The notes under the pieces were generated by a model. It saw only the letters and a list, made by a program, of their open reading frames with translations. It was not told the DNA's origin and ran no database searches. Positions 1 to 5,186 of a stretch of 5,186 nucleotides of DNA are shown piece by piece (the first letter of the stretch is position 1; the number at the start of each line of letters is the position of its first letter). Location: contig QMMT01000198.1 of assembly GCA_003647385.1 (NCBI GenBank), positions 1 to 5,186 of the forward strand, written 5' to 3'. This stretch comes from Deltaproteobacteria bacterium (GTDB lineage: Bacteria > Desulfobacterota > Desulfobacteria > Desulfobacterales > Desulfobacteraceae). A program made the translations under genes and the position numbers.

Positions 1-408
1 GCAATGAGTAAAATGCTGCTGGGCAAATTAGGCCCGGATGCTGAAGGGTATATGGGCGTTTCTCCTTATTCTTACTGGTACATGGATGATGTTCCCATGA
101 TAAAGGCCATGCATGCTTATACCAAAAAACATCACCCAGATGTGAAATATCGTCCCAACTCGTATATGCAGGGCTGGTTCACCGGCATGGTGTATGTGAA
201 ACTGGCCAAAATGTGCAGCAAGGCGGGGTTACCCATAACAGGTGAAAATCTTAAAAATATGATTCCCAAGGTTAAAGACTGGGATACCGGCGGTTTGAGC
301 GGTGTGGTCAGTTTTGGCAAGTCCAATGCAACAGGCATGGGAAAGGTGTATAAAGCTGAGAACGGAAAGTTTGTAGCAGCATCGGACTGGATTCAGTTAG
401 ATGAATAA
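1..408 (+). CDS. Periplasmic substrate-binding protein of a branched-chain amino acid (Liv) type ABC transporter, C-terminal part
   Basis: The frame is open from the first base (Ala codon at 1-3, before an internal ATG at 4), so this is the 3' end of a gene that begins left of the window. About 135 residues are visible, ending in tandem stops TAATAA (406-411). The segment resembles the C-terminal lobe of LivK-like periplasmic binding proteins (Peripla_BP_6 family). It has a YSYWYMDD stretch, then PDVKYRPNSYMQGWFTGMVY leading into the hinge helix, then a segment ending in GGLSGVVSFG and a terminal strand with KVYKAENGKF. Such proteins capture a solute in the periplasm and hand it to the LivHM permease. 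The signal peptide and first lobe are off the window. The LivF-type ATPase that follows supports the call. The ligand cannot be read from this fragment. Relatives bind branched-chain amino acids, amides, aromatic acids or other carboxylates, and the acyl-CoA synthetase downstream argues for a carboxylic acid. Confidence 0.85.
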   Translation, partial: AMSKMLLGKLGPDAEGYMGVSPYSYWYMDDVPMIKAMHAYTKKHHPDVKYRPNSYMQGWFTGMVYVKLAKMCSKAGLPITGENLKNMIPKVKDWDTGGLSGVVSFGKSNATGMGKVYKAENGKFVAASDWIQLDE

Positions 409-425
409 TAATTAACCCTGATGAC

Positions 426-454
426 AGGTACCGGGCTTTTTTGCCGGTACCTTT
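426..454 (+). terminator. Intergenic stem-loop (possible attenuator or mRNA-stabilising hairpin)
   Basis: AGGTACCGG (426-434) pairs perfectly with CCGGTACCT (444-452) around a 9-nt loop that contains six T residues. Only TTT follows the stem, so it is at best a weak intrinsic terminator. It lies between the binding-protein stop codon and the LivF ribosome binding site. Hairpins in this position of ABC operons are known to protect the upstream binding-protein mRNA from 3' decay or to reduce read-through, which gives more binding protein than ATPase. The structure is seen in the sequence. The function is inferred. Confidence 0.55.
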
Positions 455-463
455 AACCAAAAC

Positions 464-469
464 AGGAGG
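464..469 (+). promoter_or_regulatory. Ribosome binding site AGGAGG deciding a GTG start
   Basis: A perfect AGGAGG sits 5 nt before the GTG at 475. No ATG in this frame is comparably placed, and translation from the GTG gives the canonical LivF N-terminus (MSSILEVNNLEV). The GTG is therefore the preferred start. Confidence 0.8.
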
Positions 470-474
470 CCCGG

Positions 475-1278
475 GTGTCATCTATTCTTGAGGTCAATAA
501 TTTAGAGGTACTCTATAATAATATCATATTGGTGTTAAAAGGGCTTTCCCTTGAAGTTGAACAAGGCACCATTGTGGCATTGCTCGGGTCTAATGGTGCC
601 GGAAAATCCACCACCTTAAAGGCTATCAGCGGATTTTTGCCTTTGGAAAATGGAGAAATCACCGACGGCACTATCAAGTACAAAGGGGAATTAATCTCAG
701 GACTTGGTCCCCATAAAATAGTGCAAAAAGGTATTTTTCAGGTCATGGAAGGCCGCAGGGTTTTTGAAGACCTTACAGTGGAAGAAAATCTCATCTGCGG
801 CGCTTATACCCAGAAAAGTAAAGCACAGATTGCAATGGGCATGGATAAGTGTTTTGAGTATTTTCCCATATTGAAAAAAAGATATAAACGCCTGGCAGGA
901 TATTTGAGTGGCGGTGAGCAGCAGATGCTGGTCATCAGCCGGGCAATGCTTGCAACCCCAAGTCTTATGATGCTGGATGAACCGTCCATGGGACTTGCTC
1001 CCATGCTGGTGGAAGAGATTTTCGAAATCATAAAAAAAATAAATGAAAATGAAGGAACCGCAATTTTGCTTGTGGAACAAAATGCCAGTATGGCTCTGGA
1101 AATAAGTTCATACGGTTATATCATGGAAAATGGGCGTATTGTACTGGATGGGCCCAGAGACCTTTTAATCAATGACAGGGATGTCCAGGAGTTCTATCTT
1201 GGCATGGGGGATGGCAATGAAGATAAAAGCTACCGCAATGTAAAACATTACAAGCGGAGGAAAAGATGGCTGAGCTGA
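475..1278 (+). CDS. livF: LivF-type ABC transporter ATP-binding protein with basic C-terminal tail
   Basis: This is one of the two cytoplasmic ATPases that power a branched-chain amino acid type (HAAT family) importer. Visible in order are Walker A GSNGAGKST (residues 38-46), a LivF-typical Q-loop region MEGRRVFEDLTVEENL (91-106), the ABC signature LSGGEQQ (144-150), Walker B LMMLDEP with catalytic Glu169 (164-170), and D-loop SMGLAP (171-176). The switch region reads LLVEQN (198-203), with Gln at the usual His position, which is normal for LivF rather than a defect. The canonical fold ends at FYLG (240-243). A further 24 residues follow, ending in a strongly basic KHYKRRKRWLS, so at 267 aa the protein is longer than the usual 230-240 aa LivF. 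Start is GTG with a perfect AGGAGG 5 nt upstream. Its 3' end overlaps the acyl-CoA synthetase gene by 13 bp, so the basic tail is encoded over that gene's ribosome binding site. The LivG partner and permeases are not in the window. The true transported solute is unknown. Confidence 0.92.
   Translation: MSSILEVNNLEVLYNNIILVLKGLSLEVEQGTIVALLGSNGAGKSTTLKAISGFLPLENGEITDGTIKYKGELISGLGPHKIVQKGIFQVMEGRRVFEDLTVEENLICGAYTQKSKAQIAMGMDKCFEYFPILKKRYKRLAGYLSGGEQQMLVISRAMLATPSLMMLDEPSMGLAPMLVEEIFEIIKKINENEGTAILLVEQNASMALEISSYGYIMENGRIVLDGPRDLLINDRDVQEFYLGMGDGNEDKSYRNVKHYKRRKRWLS
1256..1260 (+). promoter_or_regulatory. Ribosome binding site inside the livF coding region
   Basis: GGAGG lies 5 nt before the ATG at 1266, inside the last codons of livF, where it encodes part of the Lys-Arg-Arg tail. 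Ribosomes finishing livF at 1278 would pass through this site, so translational coupling of the ATPase and the synthetase is likely. The coupling itself is inferred. Confidence 0.75.
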
Positions 1279-3077
1279 CAGGCAGGACGCTTCCCAGGGT
1301 TTTCCTGGACAGGGTGGCCGAATGCGGCAATGAAATTGCCTTACGGGAAAAGGATTTTGGCATCTGGAAGACCATTACCTGGAACAGATATCTTGAACAT
1401 GTCAAACTATTTGCCATGGGACTTGCAAGTCTTGGATTCAAACGAGGTGACCATCTTGCCATTATCAGTGAAAATAGCAGGCAATGGCTCTATGCAGATC
1501 TTGCCTGTATCAGTCTGGGCGGAATCAGCCTCGGGGTGTATCCCACAAGCCCGTATCCGGAAGTAAAATACGTCGTACACCACTCTGATTCCACCATTGT
1601 TGTGTGCGAAGACCAGGAACAGACTGATAAAATCCTTGAGGTCATCGATGAATTGCCCCGGTTAAAAAAGATCATTGTAAAGGATATGAAAGGACTTCGC
1701 AACTATCCGAAAGATATTATCATTTCATTTAAGGAAGTTGAAAAATTTGGGCAGCAATTAGAAAAAACAAGGCCTGATTTTTTTCTTGAAGAAGTTAAAA
1801 AAGCAGACCCTGAAGATATCTGTATCATGATTTATACTTCGGGTACCACAGGCCCTCCCAAAGGTGCCATGGTCAGCCATAAAAATATAGAGGCGACTGC
1901 CTGGGCATCGGCTGAAGCCATGGAAGTCAGTAAAAATGACACGGTTGTTTCATACCTTCCTCTTTGCCATGTGGCAGAACAGATTTTCAGCCTCTACCTT
2001 CCCTTGTTCATAGGAAATACAGTCAATTTTGCCGAGAGTATTGCCACCATACAGAGTGATTTAAGGGAGATTGCGCCGACAATGTTCCTTGGTGTACCAA
2101 GAATCTGGGAAAAACTGCACTCCTCTATTACCATCAATATCCAGGATGCAGGCAGGTTTAAACGACGGCTCTTTAAAAATTTTATGACAATAGGCTATAA
2201 AAAGGCAAACCTCACTCTTGAAAACAAAACTATAAATCTCTGGTTGGCACTTGCCTGGTGGGCTGGATACTGGTTCATGTTCAGGGCGCTGCAAAATTAT
2301 ATAGGACTTAGAAAGGCAAGAATGTGCCTGTCTGCAGCCGCCAAGGTCAGTCCGGAAGAACTCTTATTTTTACATGCCATTGGGATCCGGATAAAAGAAG
2401 GATATGGAATGACCGAGTGCACAGGACTTTCCTTTATCCACATGGGAGATGACATTAAACTGGGGACGGTGGGAAAACCCATATCCTGTATTGAATATAA
2501 ACTTGCCGGTGACGGGGAGTTAATGAAAAAAGGCCCTAGCATATTCATGGGGTATTATAAAAATCCCGAGGCCACCGCTAAAACCATCATAGACGGCTGG
2601 CTTATGACAGAAGATATTGCCACTGTTGACGAAGACGGCCATGTTTCCATTGTGGACCGCAAAAAAGATATTCTCATCACCTCGGGCGGTAAAAATATCG
2701 CACCTTCTCTCATTGAGAATGAACTCAAAGTGAGCCCCTATATAAAAGAAGCCATCGTCCTTGGAGATGGAAGAAAATTTATCTCAGCTTTGATCCAGAT
2801 TGATTTTGATAATGTAGGCAAATGGGCCACCAACAGACAGCTTGCCTATACCACCTTTAAATCACTTTCCAGCATGTCTCAGGTTAATGAACTGATCCAG
2901 AAGGCTGTGAACACAACCAATGCCAAGTTCGCCAGGGTTGAAAATATTCGCAAGTTTCTTCTTTTAACCAAGGAACTTGATCATGATGATAATGAAATGA
3001 CGGCCACCATGAAAGTGCGAAGGGCTACGATTTACAAAAAATTCGCCAAAGAAATTGACATGATTTATGATGTGTAA
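1266..3077 (+). CDS. AMP-forming long-chain acyl-CoA synthetase (FadD/FAA1-like)
   Basis: This cytoplasmic or membrane-associated enzyme would activate a carboxylic acid with ATP and CoA to an acyl-CoA, AMP and PPi, via an acyl-adenylate. At 603 aa it is full length for the COG1022-type acyl-CoA synthetases. Motifs in order are the P-loop-like YTSGTTGPPKG (190-200), the adenylate-binding GYGMTECTG (379-387), GWLMTED with Asp450 that would bind ribose (444-450), hinge region VDRKKD with Arg465 (463-468), and near the C-terminus TMKVRR (581-586), where Lys583 fits the catalytic lysine of the mobile C-terminal domain. All catalytic motifs are intact. A Trp-rich hydrophobic stretch (about 324-341) may touch the membrane. 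The gene overlaps livF by 13 bp and is followed after 28 bp by a 3-hydroxyacyl-CoA dehydrogenase, so it probably activates the imported substrate for beta-oxidation. Chain length and whether the acid is aliphatic or aromatic cannot be told. An aryl-CoA ligase is possible but less likely, given the long-chain type N-terminal architecture. Confidence 0.92.
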   Translation: MAELTGRTLPRVFLDRVAECGNEIALREKDFGIWKTITWNRYLEHVKLFAMGLASLGFKRGDHLAIISENSRQWLYADLACISLGGISLGVYPTSPYPEVKYVVHHSDSTIVVCEDQEQTDKILEVIDELPRLKKIIVKDMKGLRNYPKDIIISFKEVEKFGQQLEKTRPDFFLEEVKKADPEDICIMIYTSGTTGPPKGAMVSHKNIEATAWASAEAMEVSKNDTVVSYLPLCHVAEQIFSLYLPLFIGNTVNFAESIATIQSDLREIAPTMFLGVPRIWEKLHSSITINIQDAGRFKRRLFKNFMTIGYKKANLTLENKTINLWLALAWWAGYWFMFRALQNYIGLRKARMCLSAAAKVSPEELLFLHAIGIRIKEGYGMTECTGLSFIHMGDDIKLGTVGKPISCIEYKLAGDGELMKKGPSIFMGYYKNPEATAKTIIDGWLMTEDIATVDEDGHVSIVDRKKDILITSGGKNIAPSLIENELKVSPYIKEAIVLGDGRKFISALIQIDFDNVGKWATNRQLAYTTFKSLSSMSQVNELIQKAVNTTNAKFARVENIRKFLLLTKELDHDDNEMTATMKVRRATIYKKFAKEIDMIYDV

Positions 3078-3092
3078 ACCCTATTGATATAC

Positions 3093-3098
3093 AAGGAG
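3093..3098 (+). promoter_or_regulatory. Ribosome binding site deciding the dehydrogenase start
   Basis: AAGGAG lies 7 nt before ATG 3106. GTG at 3100 and TTG at 3103 are in frame but too close to this site, and the family N-terminus ([12 protein letters not shown]) begins at the ATG. Start 3106 is therefore preferred. Confidence 0.75.
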
Positions 3099-3105
3099 AG
3101 TGTTG

Positions 3106-3957
3106 ATGGATATTAAAAAAGTTTGTGTGCTGGGTGCGGGATTGATGGGAAACGGTATTGCCCAGGCCTGTGCCAGGGCAGGGTATCAGGTAACATTGAG
3201 AGATATTGAGCAGCGCTTTGTTGATAAGGGGATGGCCACCATAAAAAAGAACCTGGAGCGGAATGTTAAAAAGAAGAAAATGGAGCCGCATGAGATGGAG
3301 ACGGTCCTGGAAAGAATAAAGCCCACGATAGATCTAAAGGAAGCAGGTGAAGGTGCGGATATCGTGGTGGAAGTCATCATTGAAGTCATGGATGTCAAAA
3401 AACAAGTTTATGAGGATCTGAAAAAAATTGTGCCATTGCACTGTCTTTTTTTTACCAATACATCAGGCTTGAGCATCACTGAGCTGGCTGCGGTCACCGA
3501 CCGACCCGATAAATTTATCGGCACCCATTTCTTTTATCCAGTGCCTGTGATGAAACTGCTGGAAATCATCAAGGGACACGAAACCACGGATGAAACCCTG
3601 AACATTGCAAAACAATGGGGAGAAACGCTTGGTAAGGAAATCATTGTTGTGGATGAGGCACCGGCCTTTGCCGTAAACAGAGTACTTTGTCCCATGATCA
3701 ATGAGGCATTTTTTATTTTAGGGGAAGGAATTGCCAGTGCCGAGGATATTGATAAAGGAATGGTATTGGGGTGCAACCATCCCATTGGCCCTCTTGCCCT
3801 GGCTGATCTTGTGGGCCTTGAGACGATTCTCCATGTGATAGAGGGGCTTCACAAAGAAATGGGAGATAAATACATACCAGCCCCGTATTTGAAAAAACTG
3901 GTCCGTGCAGGACGATTTGGCAGGAAAACAGGGAAAGGCGTTTATGACTATTCTTAA
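3106..3957 (+). CDS. 3-hydroxyacyl-CoA (3-hydroxybutyryl-CoA) dehydrogenase
   Basis: This enzyme would oxidise (S)-3-hydroxyacyl-CoA to 3-oxoacyl-CoA with NAD+, the third step of beta-oxidation (the reverse direction makes 3-hydroxybutyryl-CoA). From the ATG it is 283 aa, exactly the usual Hbd/PaaH length. The N-terminal Rossmann domain has GAGLMG (10-15) and an acidic Asp33 at the end of strand 2, which favours NAD+ over NADP+. Active-site residues fit Ser120 in NTSGLS, His141 in THFFYPVP, Glu153 in KLLEI and Asn191 in AVNRV. The C-terminal dimerisation domain has [19 protein letters not shown] (221-239) and ends with the typical [12 protein letters not shown]. Two oddities stand out: the near-invariant Asn after the catalytic His-Phe-Phe is Tyr144, and the usual TPGF before the VNR motif is APAF. 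The gene follows the acyl-CoA synthetase by 28 bp, probably in the same operon. Its stop codon overlaps the convergent epimerase stop. The enzyme class is firm; the chain length used is not. Confidence 0.9.
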   Translation: MDIKKVCVLGAGLMGNGIAQACARAGYQVTLRDIEQRFVDKGMATIKKNLERNVKKKKMEPHEMETVLERIKPTIDLKEAGEGADIVVEVIIEVMDVKKQVYEDLKKIVPLHCLFFTNTSGLSITELAAVTDRPDKFIGTHFFYPVPVMKLLEIIKGHETTDETLNIAKQWGETLGKEIIVVDEAPAFAVNRVLCPMINEAFFILGEGIASAEDIDKGMVLGCNHPIGPLALADLVGLETILHVIEGLHKEMGDKYIPAPYLKKLVRAGRFGRKTGKGVYDYS

Positions 3958-4982
3958 GACAAATTCTTAAAATACCAGTCCGCAGCCTGGTCAAGCCCCT
4001 GCAGCACTGAGAACTCTGGGTTGTAATCAATGAGTTCTCGGGCTTTTGAGATATCAGCTAAAGAATGTTTCACATCTCCGGGTCGAAAATCACGATAGGT
4101 GGGCGCAACTTTAATATAATTGTCAACCAGCCCTTCTACCCTTTTTTGGATATGGTTAAAGAGTTCTGTTAATGTCGTTCGTTCACCAAAAGCTATATTG
4201 TAAACCTGGTTAAAAGAGTCTTCTTTTGTGGCTGTGGCTGCCATGATATTGGCCTGAACACAATTATCGATATAGCAGAAATCACGACTGGTGGTGCCAT
4301 CTCCATTAATGAAAATTTTTTCTTTGGCCATTAATCCGGCAAACCACTTGGGGATGACTGCAGCATACGCACCATTTGGATCCTGCCGTCGCCCAAAAAT
4401 ATTAAAATATCGAAGGCCAACCGGCTTGACATCATAGCAGCGACTAAAAACATCGGCATAGAGTTCGTTCACATATTTTGTCACAGCATAGGGTGACAGG
4501 GGCCTTCCTATCAGGTCTTCCTTCTTTGGCAGGCCTGGATGATCCCCATAAGTTGAACTTGAGGCAGCATAGACAAACTTTTTAACCTTTTGATCCCGGG
4601 CCGCTACCAGCATATTTAAATAACCTGTCAGGTTATTGGCATGGGTCAACTGGGGATTTTCAAGGGAGCGGGGCACTGAACCCAATGCCGCCTGGTGCAG
4701 TACATAGTCAATGTCATGGCAGGCATCCTGGCAGACGTCTTCATCCCGAATGTCTGCTTTTGTAAAAGAAAACCTGGCCCATTGTTCTTTTGTCACCAGC
4801 AGTCTTACCTGGTCTAAATTATGTTGATGACCCGTGGAAAAATTATCAATCCCCTTAACTCGTTGATCACAAGCCAGCAAGGTTTCCAAAAGATTCGACC
4901 CGATAAATCCGGCAACACCAGTTACTAACCATGTTTTGGGGGAAGCTGACAGATCTTTTTTTACCTGGGCATATAACCGCAT
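3954..4982 (-). CDS. wbpP: UDP-N-acetylglucosamine 4-epimerase, WbpP/TviC type
   Basis: This cytoplasmic extended-SDR enzyme would interconvert UDP-GlcNAc and UDP-GalNAc, and possibly the corresponding uronic acids, for O-antigen or capsule synthesis. At 342 aa it matches recalled Pseudomonas WbpP and Salmonella TviC nearly end to end. It has the NAD-binding [10 protein letters not shown] (21-30), GIDNFSTGH with Asp46, [11 protein letters not shown] (96-106), the serine cluster [12 protein letters not shown] from residue 141, and the catalytic Tyr165-x3-Lys169 in [28 protein letters not shown] (191-210) and SRDFCYIDN (232-240) follow. Small residues Ala208 and Ser307 sit where WbpP has the residues (Ala209, Ser306) linked to accepting N-acetylated sugars; GalE has Tyr at the latter place. 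ATG 4982 is chosen over the in-frame GTG 4988, because the GTG lies within the ribosome binding site and the ATG gives the WbpP-like N-terminus. A Gne/GalE activity on non-acetylated sugars is less likely. The gene converges on the catabolic operon with a 4-bp overlap. Confidence 0.9.
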   Translation of the reverse strand: MRLYAQVKKDLSASPKTWLVTGVAGFIGSNLLETLLACDQRVKGIDNFSTGHQHNLDQVRLLVTKEQWARFSFTKADIRDEDVCQDACHDIDYVLHQAALGSVPRSLENPQLTHANNLTGYLNMLVAARDQKVKKFVYAASSSTYGDHPGLPKKEDLIGRPLSPYAVTKYVNELYADVFSRCYDVKPVGLRYFNIFGRRQDPNGAYAAVIPKWFAGLMAKEKIFINGDGTTSRDFCYIDNCVQANIMAATATKEDSFNQVYNIAFGERTTLTELFNHIQKRVEGLVDNYIKVAPTYRDFRPGDVKHSLADISKARELIDYNPEFSVLQGLDQAADWYFKNLS

Positions 4983-4987
4983 ATTCA

Positions 4988-4993
4988 CCTCTT
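4988..4993 (-). promoter_or_regulatory. Ribosome binding site of the epimerase
   Basis: On the minus strand AAGAGG precedes ATG 4982 by 5 nt (TGAAT spacer). The alternative GTG at 4988 would use bases of this site itself, so the site decides for the ATG. Confidence 0.65.
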
Positions 4994-5024
4994 ATATAAT
5001 CCTATTTATAAAAGTTAATGGGCA

Positions 5025-5030
5025 ACTATA
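5025..5030 (-). promoter_or_regulatory. Possible -10 element for the epimerase
   Basis: In the 81-bp gap upstream of the epimerase the minus strand reads TATAGT, a 5 of 6 match to TATAAT, preceded directly by TG. It would give a leader of about 35 nt. I find no convincing -35 box at 16-18 bp, and the gap is AT-rich, so a chance match is likely. The epimerase may instead be co-transcribed with the gene to its right. Confidence 0.2.
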
Positions 5031-5087
5031 CACGAGTCTCTTATAAAAAGAAAACTTAAAATATTACTCAAGCAGCCAGGACTCGTG
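5031..5087. repeat. 8-bp inverted repeat CACGAGTC / GACTCGTG
   Basis: CACGAGTC (5031-5038) and its exact reverse complement (5080-5087) flank 41 bp. The right arm lies within the last codons of the truncated gene and the left arm lies in the gap before the epimerase, next to the candidate -10. The long spacer argues against a terminator. It could be a pair of regulator half-sites or a coincidence, since an 8-bp match in a region this size is not rare. Confidence 0.3.
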
Positions 5088-5186
5088 GTTATAAATACTT
5101 AACAGGGCAGGATAAAGAATGGTGTTAATTTGTTTATTGGTTGTCTTGAGGGCATCTTTGCCAAATATCAGTTCACTCTTAAAAAC
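5064..5186 (-). CDS. C-terminal end of an unidentified protein
   Basis: On the minus strand a frame is open from the right edge through 40 codons to a TAA at 5064-5066. The peptide includes FKSELIFGKDALKTTNKQIN followed by ILYPALLSIYNHESWLLE, a plausible soluble helical C-terminus of mixed polar and hydrophobic residues, with no low-complexity bias. It points the same way as the epimerase and ends 81 bp before it, so the two may share a transcript. The other minus-strand context suggests a surface-polysaccharide gene (glycosyltransferase or similar), but I do not recognise the sequence and assign no function. Most of the gene lies right of the window. The open frame is short enough that chance cannot be excluded. 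Confidence 0.5.
   Translation of the reverse strand, partial: VFKSELIFGKDALKTTNKQINTILYPALLSIYNHESWLLE

Noticed and set aside
417..428. Small hairpin CCTG-ATGA-CAGG overlapping the left arm of the larger stem, as an alternative attenuator fold
   Set aside because: It has only four base pairs. It is too weak to compete with the perfect 9-bp stem, and no leader peptide or ligand-binding structure accompanies it.
697..1080. Long open frame on the minus strand opposite livF
   Set aside because: It lies wholly within livF, which carries all ABC ATPase motifs. The antisense translation is rich in His, Cys and Phe with no recognisable domain, and no ribosome binding site stands out.
1072..1086. 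LivF switch region with Gln where ABC ATPases usually have His, read as a possible inactive ATPase
   Set aside because: VEQN is the normal LivF form. Walker A, signature, Walker B and catalytic Glu are all intact.
3713..4030. Minus-strand open frame spanning the dehydrogenase-epimerase junction
   Set aside because: It overlaps the ends of two well-supported genes in other frames, and its translation shows no family features.
4983..5063. Rho-independent terminator between the right-edge gene and the epimerase
   Set aside because: There are T-rich tracts on the minus strand, but no GC-rich stem directly precedes them.
1..5186. Search for tRNA, rRNA, CRISPR repeats, insertion sequences, riboswitches and toxin-antitoxin or defence genes
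   Set aside because: Coding sequence fills almost the whole window. No regularly spaced repeats, transposase motifs or cloverleaf-like segments were seen by eye.

Overview
The window looks like an ordinary chromosomal segment of a Gram-negative bacterium. The best guess is a sulfate-reducing member of the Desulfobacterales (former Deltaproteobacteria). The guess rests on gene order (Liv-type ABC transporter, then acyl-CoA synthetase, then 3-hydroxyacyl-CoA dehydrogenase), on a moderately AT-leaning composition with strong AGGAGG-like ribosome binding sites, and on the basic C-terminal tail of the LivF-like ATPase. It is inference from recalled families, not a database result.

Left block (1-3957, + strand): a run of four co-directional genes that is probably one transcription unit entering from the left. 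It opens with the C-terminal third or so of a branched-chain amino acid type periplasmic substrate-binding protein. A perfect 9-bp stem-loop lies in the gap to a LivF-type ABC ATPase. The ATPase overlaps by 13 bp with an AMP-forming long-chain acyl-CoA synthetase, and 28 bp later comes a 3-hydroxyacyl-CoA dehydrogenase. The permeases, the LivG-type ATPase and the rest of the binding protein presumably lie to the left. Read together, the block suggests uptake of a carboxylic acid (fatty, branched or aromatic acid rather than, or as well as, an amino acid), its activation to a CoA thioester in the cytoplasm, and beta-oxidation.

Right block (3954-5186, - strand): a complete WbpP/TviC-type UDP-N-acetylhexosamine 4-epimerase, which makes sugar nucleotides for surface polysaccharide. 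It is preceded on the same strand by an 81-bp gap and by the last 40 codons of a gene that enters from the right edge and that I cannot identify. The two blocks converge, and the dehydrogenase and epimerase stop codons overlap in a shared TTAA, so no intergenic terminator separates catabolism from envelope-sugar synthesis.

I see no RNA gene, CRISPR array, insertion sequence or obviously novel system. The points worth a second look are the coupled transport and activation arrangement, the unusual active-site neighbourhood of the dehydrogenase, a Trp-rich hydrophobic segment in the synthetase, the stop-on-stop overlap, and the unidentified truncated gene at the right edge.
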